From positions 30,757 to 94,756 of IMG/VR virus record IMGVR_UViG_3300032085_001464: DNA of 64,000 nucleotides. One strand, given 5' to 3'. The position numbers and the translations under genes are program-made. Shown here piece by piece: positions 15,401 through 23,664 of this stretch. The stretch's first letter is position 1, and every line of letters begins with the position of its first letter. Source of the DNA: a virus. The notes beneath the pieces are model-generated. The model was not told the DNA's origin. It worked only from the letters and a program-made list of their open reading frames with translations, and ran no database searches.

Positions 15401-17398
15401 GATTGGAGATTCAATAGTCGGTTCTGTAATACCAGCAGATTCTGTCAGAATACCAGAAGCAGTGTCAAGATAAACAATCGCTACACTGCCACCAGATCCA
15501 TCAGGACTTCTTTGGTTGAACTGACCAGTCCACCACTGAAAATTAGAATCACCATAGTCAGAAGTTGGAAACTGATCAAAGAGTAAATCGGAACCAGTCT
15601 GTGTACTACCAGCAGCAACAGTGGAAGAGTCCGTTGCACCAACACCAACACCCCGACCATAATCATTCAGCAACCACTGTCTCAGTTCCTGAGATGTAGC
15701 GTCAGGTTTTCTCTGCAAGTATAAAGCTACAAGACCAGTAACTACAGGAGCAGCAGCAGATGTACCGTTGAAGTTAGCGTCGAAATGAGTAGGATTATCA
15801 TATCTCTGGAAGTCTGCATAAGGTCCACTAGGAAGACCAGCAGCTAGAGTGTCTTCAGCAGGTGCATAAATGTCAACACCAGGACCACTATTAGAATATT
15901 CAGCTTTTCTTTCTTTGTAGCTAGATTCCACAAAGTCATCAAGAGCACCAACATTGATAACAGGATGATATCCAGTGGTCTCATCGACACCAATACCCTG
16001 AGGATTCATCCAATCCCTATGGGATGTTGGTGTCCTCTGTCCACCAAACTCAGCCCTTGGATCATTAGAACCAAAGTATTGGTCGGCAACACCATTAAGT
16101 CTATGAGGATCTGTTCGTCCAATACCAATATACTGGTTGTTATTACCAGCAGCGGCAATCATAATTACACCGGCTTCGATCATCTCAGCGCCAGCAGCAT
16201 CAGTGGCGCTAGATCTAGATGAAGAAGACCATGATTTATAAGCACCTGATACTTGATTATTGAAACCAATAATCATATCTTCAACACCAGCTGGAGCTCC
16301 AGCTGCGACACTGCTCATGTCAATGGTACTAGTAATACCAGTAAATTTGTATCTTACAGTTCCCGATGGGAGGACAGCAGCCTGATAACCCCAAGAACCA
16401 TTAACAACCGTAGGATTTCTTACCCCAGTTTGAGTGTTTACTGGTTTATATTGATGGAAGAACTTAATGAGATCATAAGATGTCTCAATATCCATACCAA
16501 CATTATCAGACACACAAGGCATTGCCCAGATGTTTGATTTAAATGCAAGACCAAAGTTCTTACCAGCAGCAAGAGATGCAGCTGCAGTACCGTGACCACT
16601 ACCTAAGTTATTAGAACCTGCCGTGCCAATACCGATAGCACCATTTCTATTGTAACCAGGAGGAATAACTACTTCAGGAAGAAGAACGAACTCAGCAGAT
16701 CTAGCATTGTTATCTTCCCACCATGCTTCAGCTCTAGCAGTATCAACACCTACTGATCCGTCTTCTAAGGTATAAACAAATCCACCACTATTAAAGTAAC
16801 CAGGGTCAAGATAATATGGGAAGTCAAGAACAAGGTCAAGCACCCTACTTTTCCCACTATCATCCAAGAATTCTGGGTGTGATTGTAGAGTACCAGAGTC
16901 TTGAATAACAATATCTACATTTCTACCATCATATAAGAAGTTAAAGTTACCCTGCTTGGGTGCAATATCACCGACTACACCAGACCAAAAATCTCCGTTG
17001 GTTGCGATACCAGAAAGTCTAGGAAGTGCCCAGTTTGTTCTATTTAATTCTGCAGAAGTTGGATTTGAAGCTGGTGGACCATTACTATCTAAATCTCTAT
17101 AGATTTTAACATCACTATCAAACCTTAACGGCATTACCAGAGATGGATCTGGAAAGCTTTCTCTATTGTCCTTTAGTGAAAGTTCAATCCACTTAACATG
17201 AGGATGACGAGCAATCTCTTGAGCCTCGTCATCTGTTAACTCATAAGTACCACGAACTGCACTAATTGAGTGCTCATCGGTACAAGTAATTTTTCTGTCT
17301 GGAATTCCGTCCTGATTAGAGTCGATAGTGAGAGACCCATGGATCTCATTCCAATGATCAGCACTAGTAACTGCCAGGGTATATCTTTTAAGAGTCAT
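12458..17398 (-). CDS. Giant virion-type protein with N-terminal subtilase (S8) domain
   Basis: 1646 residues. The catalytic set is complete: D167 in IQDSGT, H269 in GSGHGTAAA, oxyanion N419 in AAAGNNN, and S547 in NGTSAAAPV. The protease spans about 150-585 after a 150-residue N-terminal part that could be a prodomain. Then come two fibronectin-like repeats (about 660-895, each with GTLKAVE and RHLSN-DGTS), two beta repeats (about 915-1115, each with SDY and KPG/KGQ), two phage-fibre repeats (FGDGSGITGV and IGDGSQLTNI, each followed by SAGIVT) and a C-terminal fibre-tip-like region. It is unlike cellular subtilases in having no signal peptide. Likely a tail or virion-surface protein that cleaves a host surface protein or itself. 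Confidence 0.85.
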   Translation of the reverse strand: MTLKRYTLAVTSADHWNEIHGSLTIDSNQDGIPDRKITCTDEHSISAVRGTYELTDDEAQEIARHPHVKWIELSLKDNRESFPDPSLVMPLRFDSDVKIYRDLDSNGPPASNPTSAELNRTNWALPRLSGIATNGDFWSGVVGDIAPKQGNFNFLYDGRNVDIVIQDSGTLQSHPEFLDDSGKSRVLDLVLDFPYYLDPGYFNSGGFVYTLEDGSVGVDTARAEAWWEDNNARSAEFVLLPEVVIPPGYNRNGAIGIGTAGSNNLGSGHGTAAASLAAGKNFGLAFKSNIWAMPCVSDNVGMDIETSYDLIKFFHQYKPVNTQTGVRNPTVVNGSWGYQAAVLPSGTVRYKFTGITSTIDMSSVAAGAPAGVEDMIIGFNNQVSGAYKSWSSSSRSSATDAAGAEMIEAGVIMIAAAGNNNQYIGIGRTDPHRLNGVADQYFGSNDPRAEFGGQRTPTSHRDWMNPQGIGVDETTGYHPVINVGALDDFVESSYKERKAEYSNSGPGVDIYAPAEDTLAAGLPSGPYADFQRYDNPTHFDANFNGTSAAAPVVTGLVALYLQRKPDATSQELRQWLLNDYGRGVGVGATDSSTVAAGSTQTGSDLLFDQFPTSDYGDSNFQWWTGQFNQRSPDGSGGSVAIVYLDTASGILTESAGITEPTIESPINNDVGVSTESLQIRSSSYVAIGDTTVSGTLKAVEMQLSTASDFSSIVWESTGDNNTSLIQTVDVQLAGFTTHYARTRHLSNDDGTSFTSYTSNYSTGIVSFATLGNAPGVQAPTIISPISGTTLNQRFGIALVSSAFVSIDSEAVSGTLKAVEFEVAEDIGFTTIVFTSVGNNNTSLSQIIPEGLNSNHTFYVRCRHLSNADGTSGVEHTSPFSAVISFTTPSAALAEVGRLASIKTTLTNGVVEPVQLYEADNLLEVSISVANQNDFRSTFSIGISSTPGFKRSDYITYGIPLDRGGTRLIEKVGIKPGDKIFVSSFDPNISFLAFATRKFDKLGPDSALVHGRRRSGTLGFNPPFQINTNLEFFTAQEDSLVTVHATNQNSDSTVGMSVGLSSGGLAQFQESDYLVFGLRLAPLQDVQIDNLALAKGQSLIVRGSKPNLTFVAHSVPQDPGPSGIGTNINVNTSGNITATAFFGDGSGITGVTGVGAGVIIKDDDSTVGTAATINFGQNLTVSQISAGIVTITAADTVGVAQTANSLAAGVSVPKATQADFATVAGLATVATTATSANTADSATTAGTASQLDVDATITSNNDITAPRFIGDGSQLTNIVASGSGVIIQDSGSAVGTAGTVNFNAGLDVSPVSAGIVTVTINEAPRATLAGIASEAIVAGIATYATLAGLASQANNALFANSSSFSTLTGAADTAKNLYTQFEGTYKPLPTTIGTKTTDHRYYGIGSDRSINVQGYESPYLRFEVGQTYRFENASQQVNYPIRFYYAADGSAVGFGTTTPNQYSDNVTETGTYTEILIDENTPQLLYYGAGIGTQFGSMGNSIQVFNNDFHKVSRVGEFKNLVGLKTATYTQFYEGRATSWYMNTNLGVGNSDYVPGDRSHNVSSIVQTGTGIYNVNFADAMNDTDYAVIGIASGTNAFPGGIVNLRISDRTVNGYTVRVYNGIPALEDLGELSIMTLGGQDGERTYI

Positions 17399-17471
17399 GC
17401 CTCAAAATCTATAGGTGAGCACCTTTTTTATATTTAGGTATGGTAGAATATATATTATAAAGAGCCTTACT

Positions 17472-18269
17472 ATGAATATTGTTACTGGAGCGAAGGGATT
17501 CATTGGTGGACACTTTGCCAAAAACATGGATAGTGTGCTTGAAATTGATATTGATAACTGCTTTGACCTGTTGAATAAATTTAATCGTTGGGAAGAGGTA
17601 AACACAATCATCCACATGGGTGCTCGCTCATTCACAACAGATAAAAATGTAGATTTAATTTACAAGTATAATATTGATTATAGCATCAAGCTATTTGAAA
17701 AGGCAATTGAGTATGGTATTCCCGTCAAGTATGCCTCCTCTGCTTCCACTTATGGTCGTTGCATGTCAACTGATGGTATTATTAATCCTCTAAACCACTA
17801 CGCATTATCAAAAGCAACGGTTGATTACTGGGTGCAAGACAATATGCATAGATTCTCACACATCCAAGGATTTAAGTTCTTTAATGTATATGGTAGCGGT
17901 GAGGTCCACAAAGGAGAGCAGGCAAGCCTTGTAAGTAAGTTCAAGTGGCAATCTGCTACAGGCAAAGTTCATCCCTTTGAAGGATCAAATAAGGTACATA
18001 GAGATTATATCTGGGTAGGAGACATTGTAAATGTTGTGCTCACTAATAGTGCAGGTAGTGGTATCTATGACCTAGGAACTGGTGCTGCAATTACTATTCA
18101 AGAAGTGGCAGATTTAGTTGCACAAAAAACCGAGGCTATGGTAGAGGAAATTCCTTTCCCACCAAACCTCGTTGGTAAGTATCAATACAATACTCAAGCA
18201 GATATGAATTGGTTAAACTATAAGTTCAAAACCGTTGCTGATTATATCAATTACCACGATGAATTCTGA
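17472..18269 (+). CDS. hldD: NAD-dependent epimerase, HldD/RfaD-like
   Basis: 265 residues from the ATG at 17472. It opens MNIVTGAKGFIGGHFAKNMD, a TGxxGFIG Rossmann motif, and has the short-chain dehydrogenase catalytic tyrosine and lysine in NHYALSKATV (about 116-125) with S/T upstream (SSASTYG). Features FFNVYGSGE and HRDYIWVGDI fit ADP-L-glycero-D-manno-heptose 6-epimerase. It faces the rest of the sugar module on the opposite strand, and its last 23 bases overlap the end of the cupin gene. The longer frame from 17415 has no support. Confidence 0.8.
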   Translation: MNIVTGAKGFIGGHFAKNMDSVLEIDIDNCFDLLNKFNRWEEVNTIIHMGARSFTTDKNVDLIYKYNIDYSIKLFEKAIEYGIPVKYASSASTYGRCMSTDGIINPLNHYALSKATVDYWVQDNMHRFSHIQGFKFFNVYGSGEVHKGEQASLVSKFKWQSATGKVHPFEGSNKVHRDYIWVGDIVNVVLTNSAGSGIYDLGTGAAITIQEVADLVAQKTEAMVEEIPFPPNLVGKYQYNTQADMNWLNYKFKTVADYINYHDEF

Positions 18270-18606
18270 TTGAGTCTGAATCAAAGTGTTGCGTTGAGAA
18301 TTCAAACAGTTCTGAGTCTTCCAACGCAATCATCTGATGCTTTAGCCCAGTAGGAACATAAAACTTATCTCCAGGTTCTAAGACTTTAAGTTCTGCTTTA
18401 CTGAGATCTTCATCCCACCCAAAATACAATGAGATGAGACCACTCTGTAGGTAGAAGGTCTCATCTTTTATTTTATGGTAGTGCCACGAGCACCTTTTGT
18501 TCTTTTCCAGGAACAAAAGTTTACCACAGTACATTTCATTATTTACAATCCACTTTTCATAACCCCATCCTTTGGGGACTACCTTAATTGAAGAAGTCTT
18601 TGTCAT
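18247..18606 (-). CDS. Cupin sugar-isomerase-like protein
   Basis: 119 residues from the ATG at 18606. It has a cupin core: WGYEKWIVNNEMYCGK, the metal-site segment WHYHKIKDETFYLQSG (H, H, E) and GDKFYVPTGLKHQM (second histidine motif). It resembles the C-terminal cupin of type II mannose-6-phosphate isomerases and stand-alone sugar cupins. It overlaps the HAD gene by 23 bases. It may be an isomerase or binding protein for a heptose or mannose phosphate. Confidence 0.7.
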   Translation of the reverse strand: MTKTSSIKVVPKGWGYEKWIVNNEMYCGKLLFLEKNKRCSWHYHKIKDETFYLQSGLISLYFGWDEDLSKAELKVLEPGDKFYVPTGLKHQMIALEDSELFEFSTQHFDSDSIRIHRGN

Positions 18607-18907
18607 TAATTCCCTTGTCGTCAATGTAATAATCTGATGATGGTTTACCTAGATATAAATTATGAAACTTACACCCCCACGACTCTAATTGATTCTTAGT
18701 AAATTCGTAGAACTCTTTCTCAGCTAACTCACGATTATTATCGTACCTACCCATGCCTCTGGCGGTAAGATAATTTATAGTATGACCTTCATCATAAAGC
18801 TTATTTATTTTCTGTATACGATCCCATCTAGGGGTTGCGAGAGTATACCTAGATTCTCCCTTCCCAGCATAGCAAATTGTTTCATCGATATCAACAGTAT
18901 ATCTCAT
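18584..18907 (-). CDS. HAD-family sugar phosphatase
   Basis: 107 residues. Motif I is VDIDETI (D6, D8), motif II is the T in YLTARG, and the conserved acidic end is YYIDDKGIND. This short HAD is like capsule and lipopolysaccharide phosphatases. In the heptose pathway a GmhB-type HAD removes the 7-phosphate, so this is a candidate for that step, although it is shorter than GmhB. It is coupled to the kinase gene (ATGA). Confidence 0.75.
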   Translation of the reverse strand: MRYTVDIDETICYAGKGESRYTLATPRWDRIQKINKLYDEGHTINYLTARGMGRYDNNRELAEKEFYEFTKNQLESWGCKFHNLYLGKPSSDYYIDDKGINDKDFFN

Positions 18908-19698
18908 ATATTTAAAATCCTATCAACATTATTCATAGTGAGAATATATGTACCAGGATTCTGTACTGCAATAGCAGCTGCCTTATTAGCAAAACAAATT
19001 GCTTCATCCATTGACGGAAGTTGAATGTAATAGAAAACTAAAGATGCAAGGAAAGTATCTCCAGCTCCAGTCACATCAAATGTCCGAACAAGATCTGCAC
19101 ATGGAAACTTTTTCTTATTCCATGCAGCACCCTCAGACCCCATGGTAACAATCATATTCGTAGAGTTTGGAATATGATCTGGATCTAAACTCTCAAATTC
19201 TTTCTTGTTAATTTTATAGATGACATTACTGTGCTCCGTAGGAAGTATAGTTTTTTTCGTATCCACAAATATCTTAGTATTAGGATACCTACCAGCAATG
19301 TCACTGATTGTTTTTGCGTCGGGAATATAACCTTTGTTATAGTCCGAAATGACAATAGCATCATATGTTTCATGCAATAAAGCCATCTGCAGTTCAGATG
19401 GATGCAAGGGTTTTACATCAGGTTCATTATCTACTCGGACAATCTGTTGGTTAGATCTAATATCAATATATCTCGTCTTAGTGAGAGGTTCCTTATTAGT
19501 AAGAAAAGTTACATTAATACCAAGAGACTCTAGATTTGCATGAACATTAGCAGCCATGCCAGGTGCCTGTTCTTTTTGACTTTGAATCAATATAGGAACT
19601 GGTGCCTCTGGGCTTAGTCTATTGCATGGACCATAGACCCATTCATCAGTACAACTATCCCCGATCAATAATACTTTGTATGGTCTTGCTAGTTGCAT
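18904..19698 (-). CDS. PfkB-family heptose kinase (HldE domain I-like)
   Basis: 264 residues. It opens YKVLLIGDSCTDEWVYG with an RLSPEAPVPI segment, typical of the HldE/RfaE kinase domain, and carries the PfkB signature DVTGAGDTFLASL (about 214-226, catalytic D). It would phosphorylate a heptose 7-phosphate at C1. In bacteria this domain is usually fused N-terminally to the nucleotidyltransferase; here the two are separate genes in reverse order with a 44-base overlap. Confidence 0.82.
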   Translation of the reverse strand: MQLARPYKVLLIGDSCTDEWVYGPCNRLSPEAPVPILIQSQKEQAPGMAANVHANLESLGINVTFLTNKEPLTKTRYIDIRSNQQIVRVDNEPDVKPLHPSELQMALLHETYDAIVISDYNKGYIPDAKTISDIAGRYPNTKIFVDTKKTILPTEHSNVIYKINKKEFESLDPDHIPNSTNMIVTMGSEGAAWNKKKFPCADLVRTFDVTGAGDTFLASLVFYYIQLPSMDEAICFANKAAAIAVQNPGTYILTMNNVDRILNI

Positions 19699-20059
19699 AA
19701 TCTTCTAACCTAGGGAAAAAATGTAATTCAGTAGCGTACATAGATCCAATGACTGACTTTCCTTCCCAGTCAGATCCTACTACCATTATATCAGGTGCAG
19801 TAACAGCTATGCACTTTTCTAGTTCTTCATCAGAACCAAATAGAACTACATGATCTACAGTCTTAAGACTTTGTAGCATGTATGCTCTATCTTCGGCGTT
19901 ATTTATTGGGCGAGAAGGACCTTTCTTTTCCCTTACCCGCTCATCACTATCAATACCAACAACTACTACATCACCCATAGACTTTGCATACTCTAAGAGT
20001 TGCAAATGTCCAGAATGAAGAATATCAAAGGTTCCGTTTACAAAAACTTTTTTAGTCAT
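19655..20059 (-). CDS. Cytidylyltransferase-fold transferase (HldE domain II-like)
   Basis: 134 residues with the nucleotide-binding motif GTFDILHSGHLQLL (about 8-21, HSGH) and KKGPSRPINNAEDR. It corresponds to the HldE C-terminal domain that makes ADP-heptose from heptose 1-phosphate and ATP. It lies between the carbamoyltransferase and the kinase, overlapping both. Glycerol-3-phosphate cytidylyltransferase has a related fold, but the neighbouring kinase and epimerase favour the heptose assignment. Confidence 0.8.
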   Translation of the reverse strand: MTKKVFVNGTFDILHSGHLQLLEYAKSMGDVVVVGIDSDERVREKKGPSRPINNAEDRAYMLQSLKTVDHVVLFGSDEELEKCIAVTAPDIMVVGSDWEGKSVIGSMYATELHFFPRLEDYATSKTIQSIIDRG

Positions 20060-21845
20060 TAGATACCTGGATTATTTTACCATATTCAGGAAGATAAAGA
20101 TACTCGATATCAGAGTTAGCAAGAGTACGGCAAGCGTCGTCCAAGGTCTCCACCAGAGGTTCACCACCAAGATTAAAAGAGGTATTGAACAAAATCGGAC
20201 AACCCGTAGCATCATAGAAGGTTTTGATGAGGTCATAGTAATTCTTGTTCTGTTCTTCAGTAACAGTTTGAATACGACATGTTCCGTCAACATGAATAAT
20301 AGCTGGGATCTTTTCTTCAATACCAGGTTGACACTTAACAGCATACATCATGAAGGGAGTATCTTCCATCCCACGCAAATCAAACCATTCGTCAGCATAT
20401 TCAGCAAGAATAGATCCAGCAAAGGGACGGAAGTATTCACGATGCTTCACATTATTAACAAAATCTTTACCCTCAGGATCACGGGGATCATAAAGAATAG
20501 AACGATTGCCGAGAGCACGAGGACCAGCTTCTGATTTTCCTTGGAAAAGTGCGACGATATTCTCATTAGAGATCAAATTAATTACATCGTCATTGTTAGC
20601 ATCACTTACAATACCACTATACTTGTCAGCAATATCAATAATCTGCTCAATAGTATAGTTATAGTCAGGACCATAGTACAAATCAGTAATTCTAGAGGGA
20701 ACTGTTGTTTGTTTCTTACCATTCAATTGATAATGTACATATAAGGCAGCTCCAATAGCAGTTCCACCATCATTACTGACAGGTTCAACAAAGAGATTGA
20801 TACCATCTTCTTTCAACTTATCAAGATACCAATAGTTTGCTACACAATTCAATCCATATCCACCAGAAAGAACAATATTCTTTTTACCAGTGAGTTCAAC
20901 TGCTTTATAGATTAGCTTCAAAACTGCTTCTTGCGTTTCAGTTTGCACTGCATAAGCAAAGTCTCTACGATTCTTAAGTTTGGTCAAATCGTCAGAATCA
21001 TGATTATTTAAAAAAGGATATTCTTGAACATTAACATGCCCAGCATTAGGATAAGTAGGAACAATAACATTCCTATCTACTGTTCCAACCTCTTTAAATA
21101 GAGTGGGGACTTCTTCGTTAGGTTCTCCATATGGAAATAATCCCATAGTTTTACCAGCCTCGATAGCATGCCAACCACAGTATTGTGTAGCAGCTTCATA
21201 TGCTTTTACGATACCTGCAGTTTCATCGAGAGTATAAGAGAAGAAACCAGTTTCACCAGGATAAGCCATTGCTGCTTCCATTTCAGGAACATAATTTGTG
21301 CAGCAGGGACCACGAGTTCCGAGATGTTTATATACAGTATTAATGTCGTTTGGGAACTTACAATTAAAAATAGTTTCAGTTTCCCATACAGTTTCAGTAT
21401 GCCCCATTACATCAAACTGAATGAAGGTTCCGGCTCCATCAACTACAAGTGCAGCTGCTTCTTCAAATCCAGACCGATAAAAAGCAGCAGCAGCATGAAG
21501 TTTATGGTGAACATTACCAACATCAACAACTTGAGGATGCATCTTGCTTGGATCTGGTTCTACATCTTTAATCAAACCAAGTTTTCTTGCCATCCCAACA
21601 TAGATTGCCTCATTGCTATACTCAAGACTACCACAATCCCTCTCCATTAATTGAGTGTGACCAACAACAAGATAATCAAGTTTATCAGTGTACTTCTGTA
21701 TCTCTAATAGTGAGGCAATAGGTCCGCCATCATATTTACGACGAGATAATCTCTCTTCCTCAACAGCAAAAATAAGCTCACCATCTTTCAGAAGACATAC
21801 TCCAGCGTTGTGTCCGCGAGTGATACCAGCAATCCACTGTGTCAT
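20052..21845 (-). CDS. Carbamoyltransferase (NodU/CmcH family)
   Basis: 597 residues. The N-terminal Kae1/ASKHA-type domain has GHNAGVCLLKDGELIFAVEE (about 11-30) and the histidine segment VHHKLHAAAAF; the C-terminal domain has SEAGPRALGNRSILYDPR (about 437-454). Enzymes of this family transfer carbamoyl from carbamoyl phosphate, through carbamoyl-AMP, to a hydroxyl of a sugar or antibiotic. The flanking genes (nucleotidyltransferase, GT9) imply a carbamoylated sugar as product. Length is normal for the family. Confidence 0.88.
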   Translation of the reverse strand: MTQWIAGITRGHNAGVCLLKDGELIFAVEEERLSRRKYDGGPIASLLEIQKYTDKLDYLVVGHTQLMERDCGSLEYSNEAIYVGMARKLGLIKDVEPDPSKMHPQVVDVGNVHHKLHAAAAFYRSGFEEAAALVVDGAGTFIQFDVMGHTETVWETETIFNCKFPNDINTVYKHLGTRGPCCTNYVPEMEAAMAYPGETGFFSYTLDETAGIVKAYEAATQYCGWHAIEAGKTMGLFPYGEPNEEVPTLFKEVGTVDRNVIVPTYPNAGHVNVQEYPFLNNHDSDDLTKLKNRRDFAYAVQTETQEAVLKLIYKAVELTGKKNIVLSGGYGLNCVANYWYLDKLKEDGINLFVEPVSNDGGTAIGAALYVHYQLNGKKQTTVPSRITDLYYGPDYNYTIEQIIDIADKYSGIVSDANNDDVINLISNENIVALFQGKSEAGPRALGNRSILYDPRDPEGKDFVNNVKHREYFRPFAGSILAEYADEWFDLRGMEDTPFMMYAVKCQPGIEEKIPAIIHVDGTCRIQTVTEEQNKNYYDLIKTFYDATGCPILFNTSFNLGGEPLVETLDDACRTLANSDIEYLYLPEYGKIIQVSND

Positions 21846-22822
21846 TTACCAAATCCTTTTGTAGGGGTTTCTGTTGTCTCTTTTTTCTTTACCGGTTTTC
21901 CAAGTCTATCTCTACAAGACTTTAACACACTTTCAATATCATCTTCTGTCATTGCCATACATTCATCATTCTGCATGTCAGCATAGTCTTCCATTGTCAA
22001 TCTAATGGGAGAGAATGTTCTCTTATCCTCTCCCAAATCAATTATATCAAATTGATCGTCATTTGGATAGCTAATATTGATAGGATATGTTGATCCAATC
22101 ACTGCTGTTACACTAGTATCAGTTGCAGCTGCAATGTGTTGACCAACAGAATCGCAACCCAAGAAATGATCTGCCCTATTAATAATAGATGTCCAAATAC
22201 GGACATCAGGAATTTGAGGTAGAATAAACGGATACTTAGAATCTCCATCCTCTGTCTGAAATGGGAACTCAGACATTACAATCACACAGTAATCTTTTTT
22301 GAGATCATTAACAATCTTACTAATATCTCCAAGACTAAAACTTCTAGATGTTGGGTCAAAAATATACCCACCCTCATCCATTACACCTCTACCAAAAGGT
22401 TGAATTACAATAACCTTTTCTTTACCAGTAGCTTTAATTGCGTTATCGACTAGTTGAAGACCCTGAATACCCTCATGCTTTGCTAGTTTAATCGTAGGTT
22501 TGGGAAGTTCCCTAGGCTCTTCTGTGCCATTGATTTCCATATCAAATGCTTGAGCAATACTACATTTTTGATTGTAGTAATGCCAACGACGATATGGTTC
22601 AGGTGTGACACAATCTCTGTCTTTGATCTTATCTTCAAAAAGATCTTTATGCCAGTTATCGTATGCGTATTTGTGAAGGACTGGATGGGACTTGTAGAAG
22701 TTCATCCCACCCTCACACACAATGATAAAATCATCATGTGTTTCTGCATATTTTTCAAAGGCAGGGATGGAGGTGATAACTCTACCAGCTCCTCCATTAA
22801 TGAAGAATGCTTTTGATCTCAT
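21842..22822 (-). CDS. Glycosyltransferase family 9-like (heptosyltransferase type)
   Basis: 326 residues. GT-B organisation is visible: an N-terminal GGAGRVITSIPAF (about 10-22), and a C-terminal domain with VIVIQPFGRG (about 137-146), ADHFLGCDSVGQHIAAA (about 217-233) and VIGSTYP. The GCDSVGQHIAAA segment corresponds to the D-SG-HLAAA motif of GT9 heptosyltransferases. The tail is lysine-rich. It is coupled by ATGA to the carbamoyltransferase. It probably uses the ADP-sugar made by the downstream genes. Confidence 0.75.
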   Translation of the reverse strand: MRSKAFFINGGAGRVITSIPAFEKYAETHDDFIIVCEGGMNFYKSHPVLHKYAYDNWHKDLFEDKIKDRDCVTPEPYRRWHYYNQKCSIAQAFDMEINGTEEPRELPKPTIKLAKHEGIQGLQLVDNAIKATGKEKVIVIQPFGRGVMDEGGYIFDPTSRSFSLGDISKIVNDLKKDYCVIVMSEFPFQTEDGDSKYPFILPQIPDVRIWTSIINRADHFLGCDSVGQHIAAATDTSVTAVIGSTYPINISYPNDDQFDIIDLGEDKRTFSPIRLTMEDYADMQNDECMAMTEDDIESVLKSCRDRLGKPVKKKETTETPTKGFGK

Positions 22823-22848
22823 ACTAATTTGGTCAACAAAGTATATAG

Positions 22849-23586
22849 TTATAAAAAGAAAACCTGATTCACTCGATCATGTTCGGTGAACATCCCATGA
22901 TCAATGTTCTGCGAGTGCATCACATCAGATTCATAAAAGATACATCTATTATACACCATTTCAGCCTCATATTCAACTCTCCACTCCCTATCACCATACA
23001 ACCACTTTCTGATGTATGGAAAACATTGTTCGGGTCTTGTAACCTCATCATCAAATCCCTCGGGTTTGTCAATATATTCCGTTACCTTATATGGAAGAGA
23101 CATCTGCCCCTTGTACGAATATAAATTTGTACCACCTTGACATTCTTCTGGAGTATTCAAATAAATCACTGCGCCAAACTGATTGGATTCTGTAGTAAGC
23201 TCTTGCAGATATGAATCTTGATGAGGAATATTGAACCATGGTGCATGAAATGCACTATCATAATTCATAACATTACACATGAATCCAACAGTATCCCACT
23301 GGAATTCATATGATTGTTTATCAATATTCTTAGACCATAGAGAATTGTCTAAACAATACTCATCAAAAAAGGGTTTAAGATTCTTCTTTACTTCTGAAGT
23401 CTCTTTGAATATTCTTTGACCAGGAAGATCGCCTATTAAACTCTCATTTGTTTTTCTCTCTAAGCTTAAAGAGAGATTTCTTATTTCGTCTGGATTTTTA
23501 TAAAAATTATCGGCAATTATAATCGTTCTATTTTGCGGTCCTACTCTCTTAACACTAACATCAAGATTTTCATTAAGTTCAAACAT
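22849..23586 (-). CDS. 2OG-Fe(II) oxygenase-like protein (DUF6445 type)
   Basis: 245 residues. The iron-site candidates are HQD in IPHQDSYLQEL (about 131-141) and a distal histidine in ESDVMHSQNIDHG; AVIYLNTPEECQGGTNLY supplies the core strands. This is the layout of DUF6445, a 2OG-oxygenase relative. It stands between the glycan module and the fibre genes and may belong with either. Substrate unknown. Confidence 0.65.
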   Translation of the reverse strand: MFELNENLDVSVKRVGPQNRTIIIADNFYKNPDEIRNLSLSLERKTNESLIGDLPGQRIFKETSEVKKNLKPFFDEYCLDNSLWSKNIDKQSYEFQWDTVGFMCNVMNYDSAFHAPWFNIPHQDSYLQELTTESNQFGAVIYLNTPEECQGGTNLYSYKGQMSLPYKVTEYIDKPEGFDDEVTRPEQCFPYIRKWLYGDREWRVEYEAEMVYNRCIFYESDVMHSQNIDHGMFTEHDRVNQVFFL

Positions 23587-23603
23587 TTTATAAAATCCTA
23601 AAA

Positions 23604-23638
23604 ATCAAAAAAAATTCCGGGGAAAATTTCCCCGAAAT
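23604..23638 (-). terminator. Intrinsic terminator
   Basis: GGGGAAA/TTTCCCC stem flanked by TTC/GAA, followed on the minus strand by eight Ts. It closes the fibre gene unit ending at 23665. Confidence 0.75.
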
Positions 23639-23664
23639 TATGGAATTAAAAAGTCAATTTCGTT

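Noticed and set aside
12458-17398. Repeats of the giant fibre as a CRISPR-like or mobile array
   Set aside because: The repeats are in frame, diverged and of protein-domain length; no spacer structure exists.
17415-17471. Extended N-terminus for the epimerase
   Set aside because: The Rossmann motif begins right after the ATG at 17472; the extra 19 residues are hydrophobic-basic leader of intergenic origin.
18904-20059. HldE broken by a frameshift
   Set aside because: The two halves are in reverse order compared with HldE, each with its own ATG, so they are separate genes and not a broken fusion.
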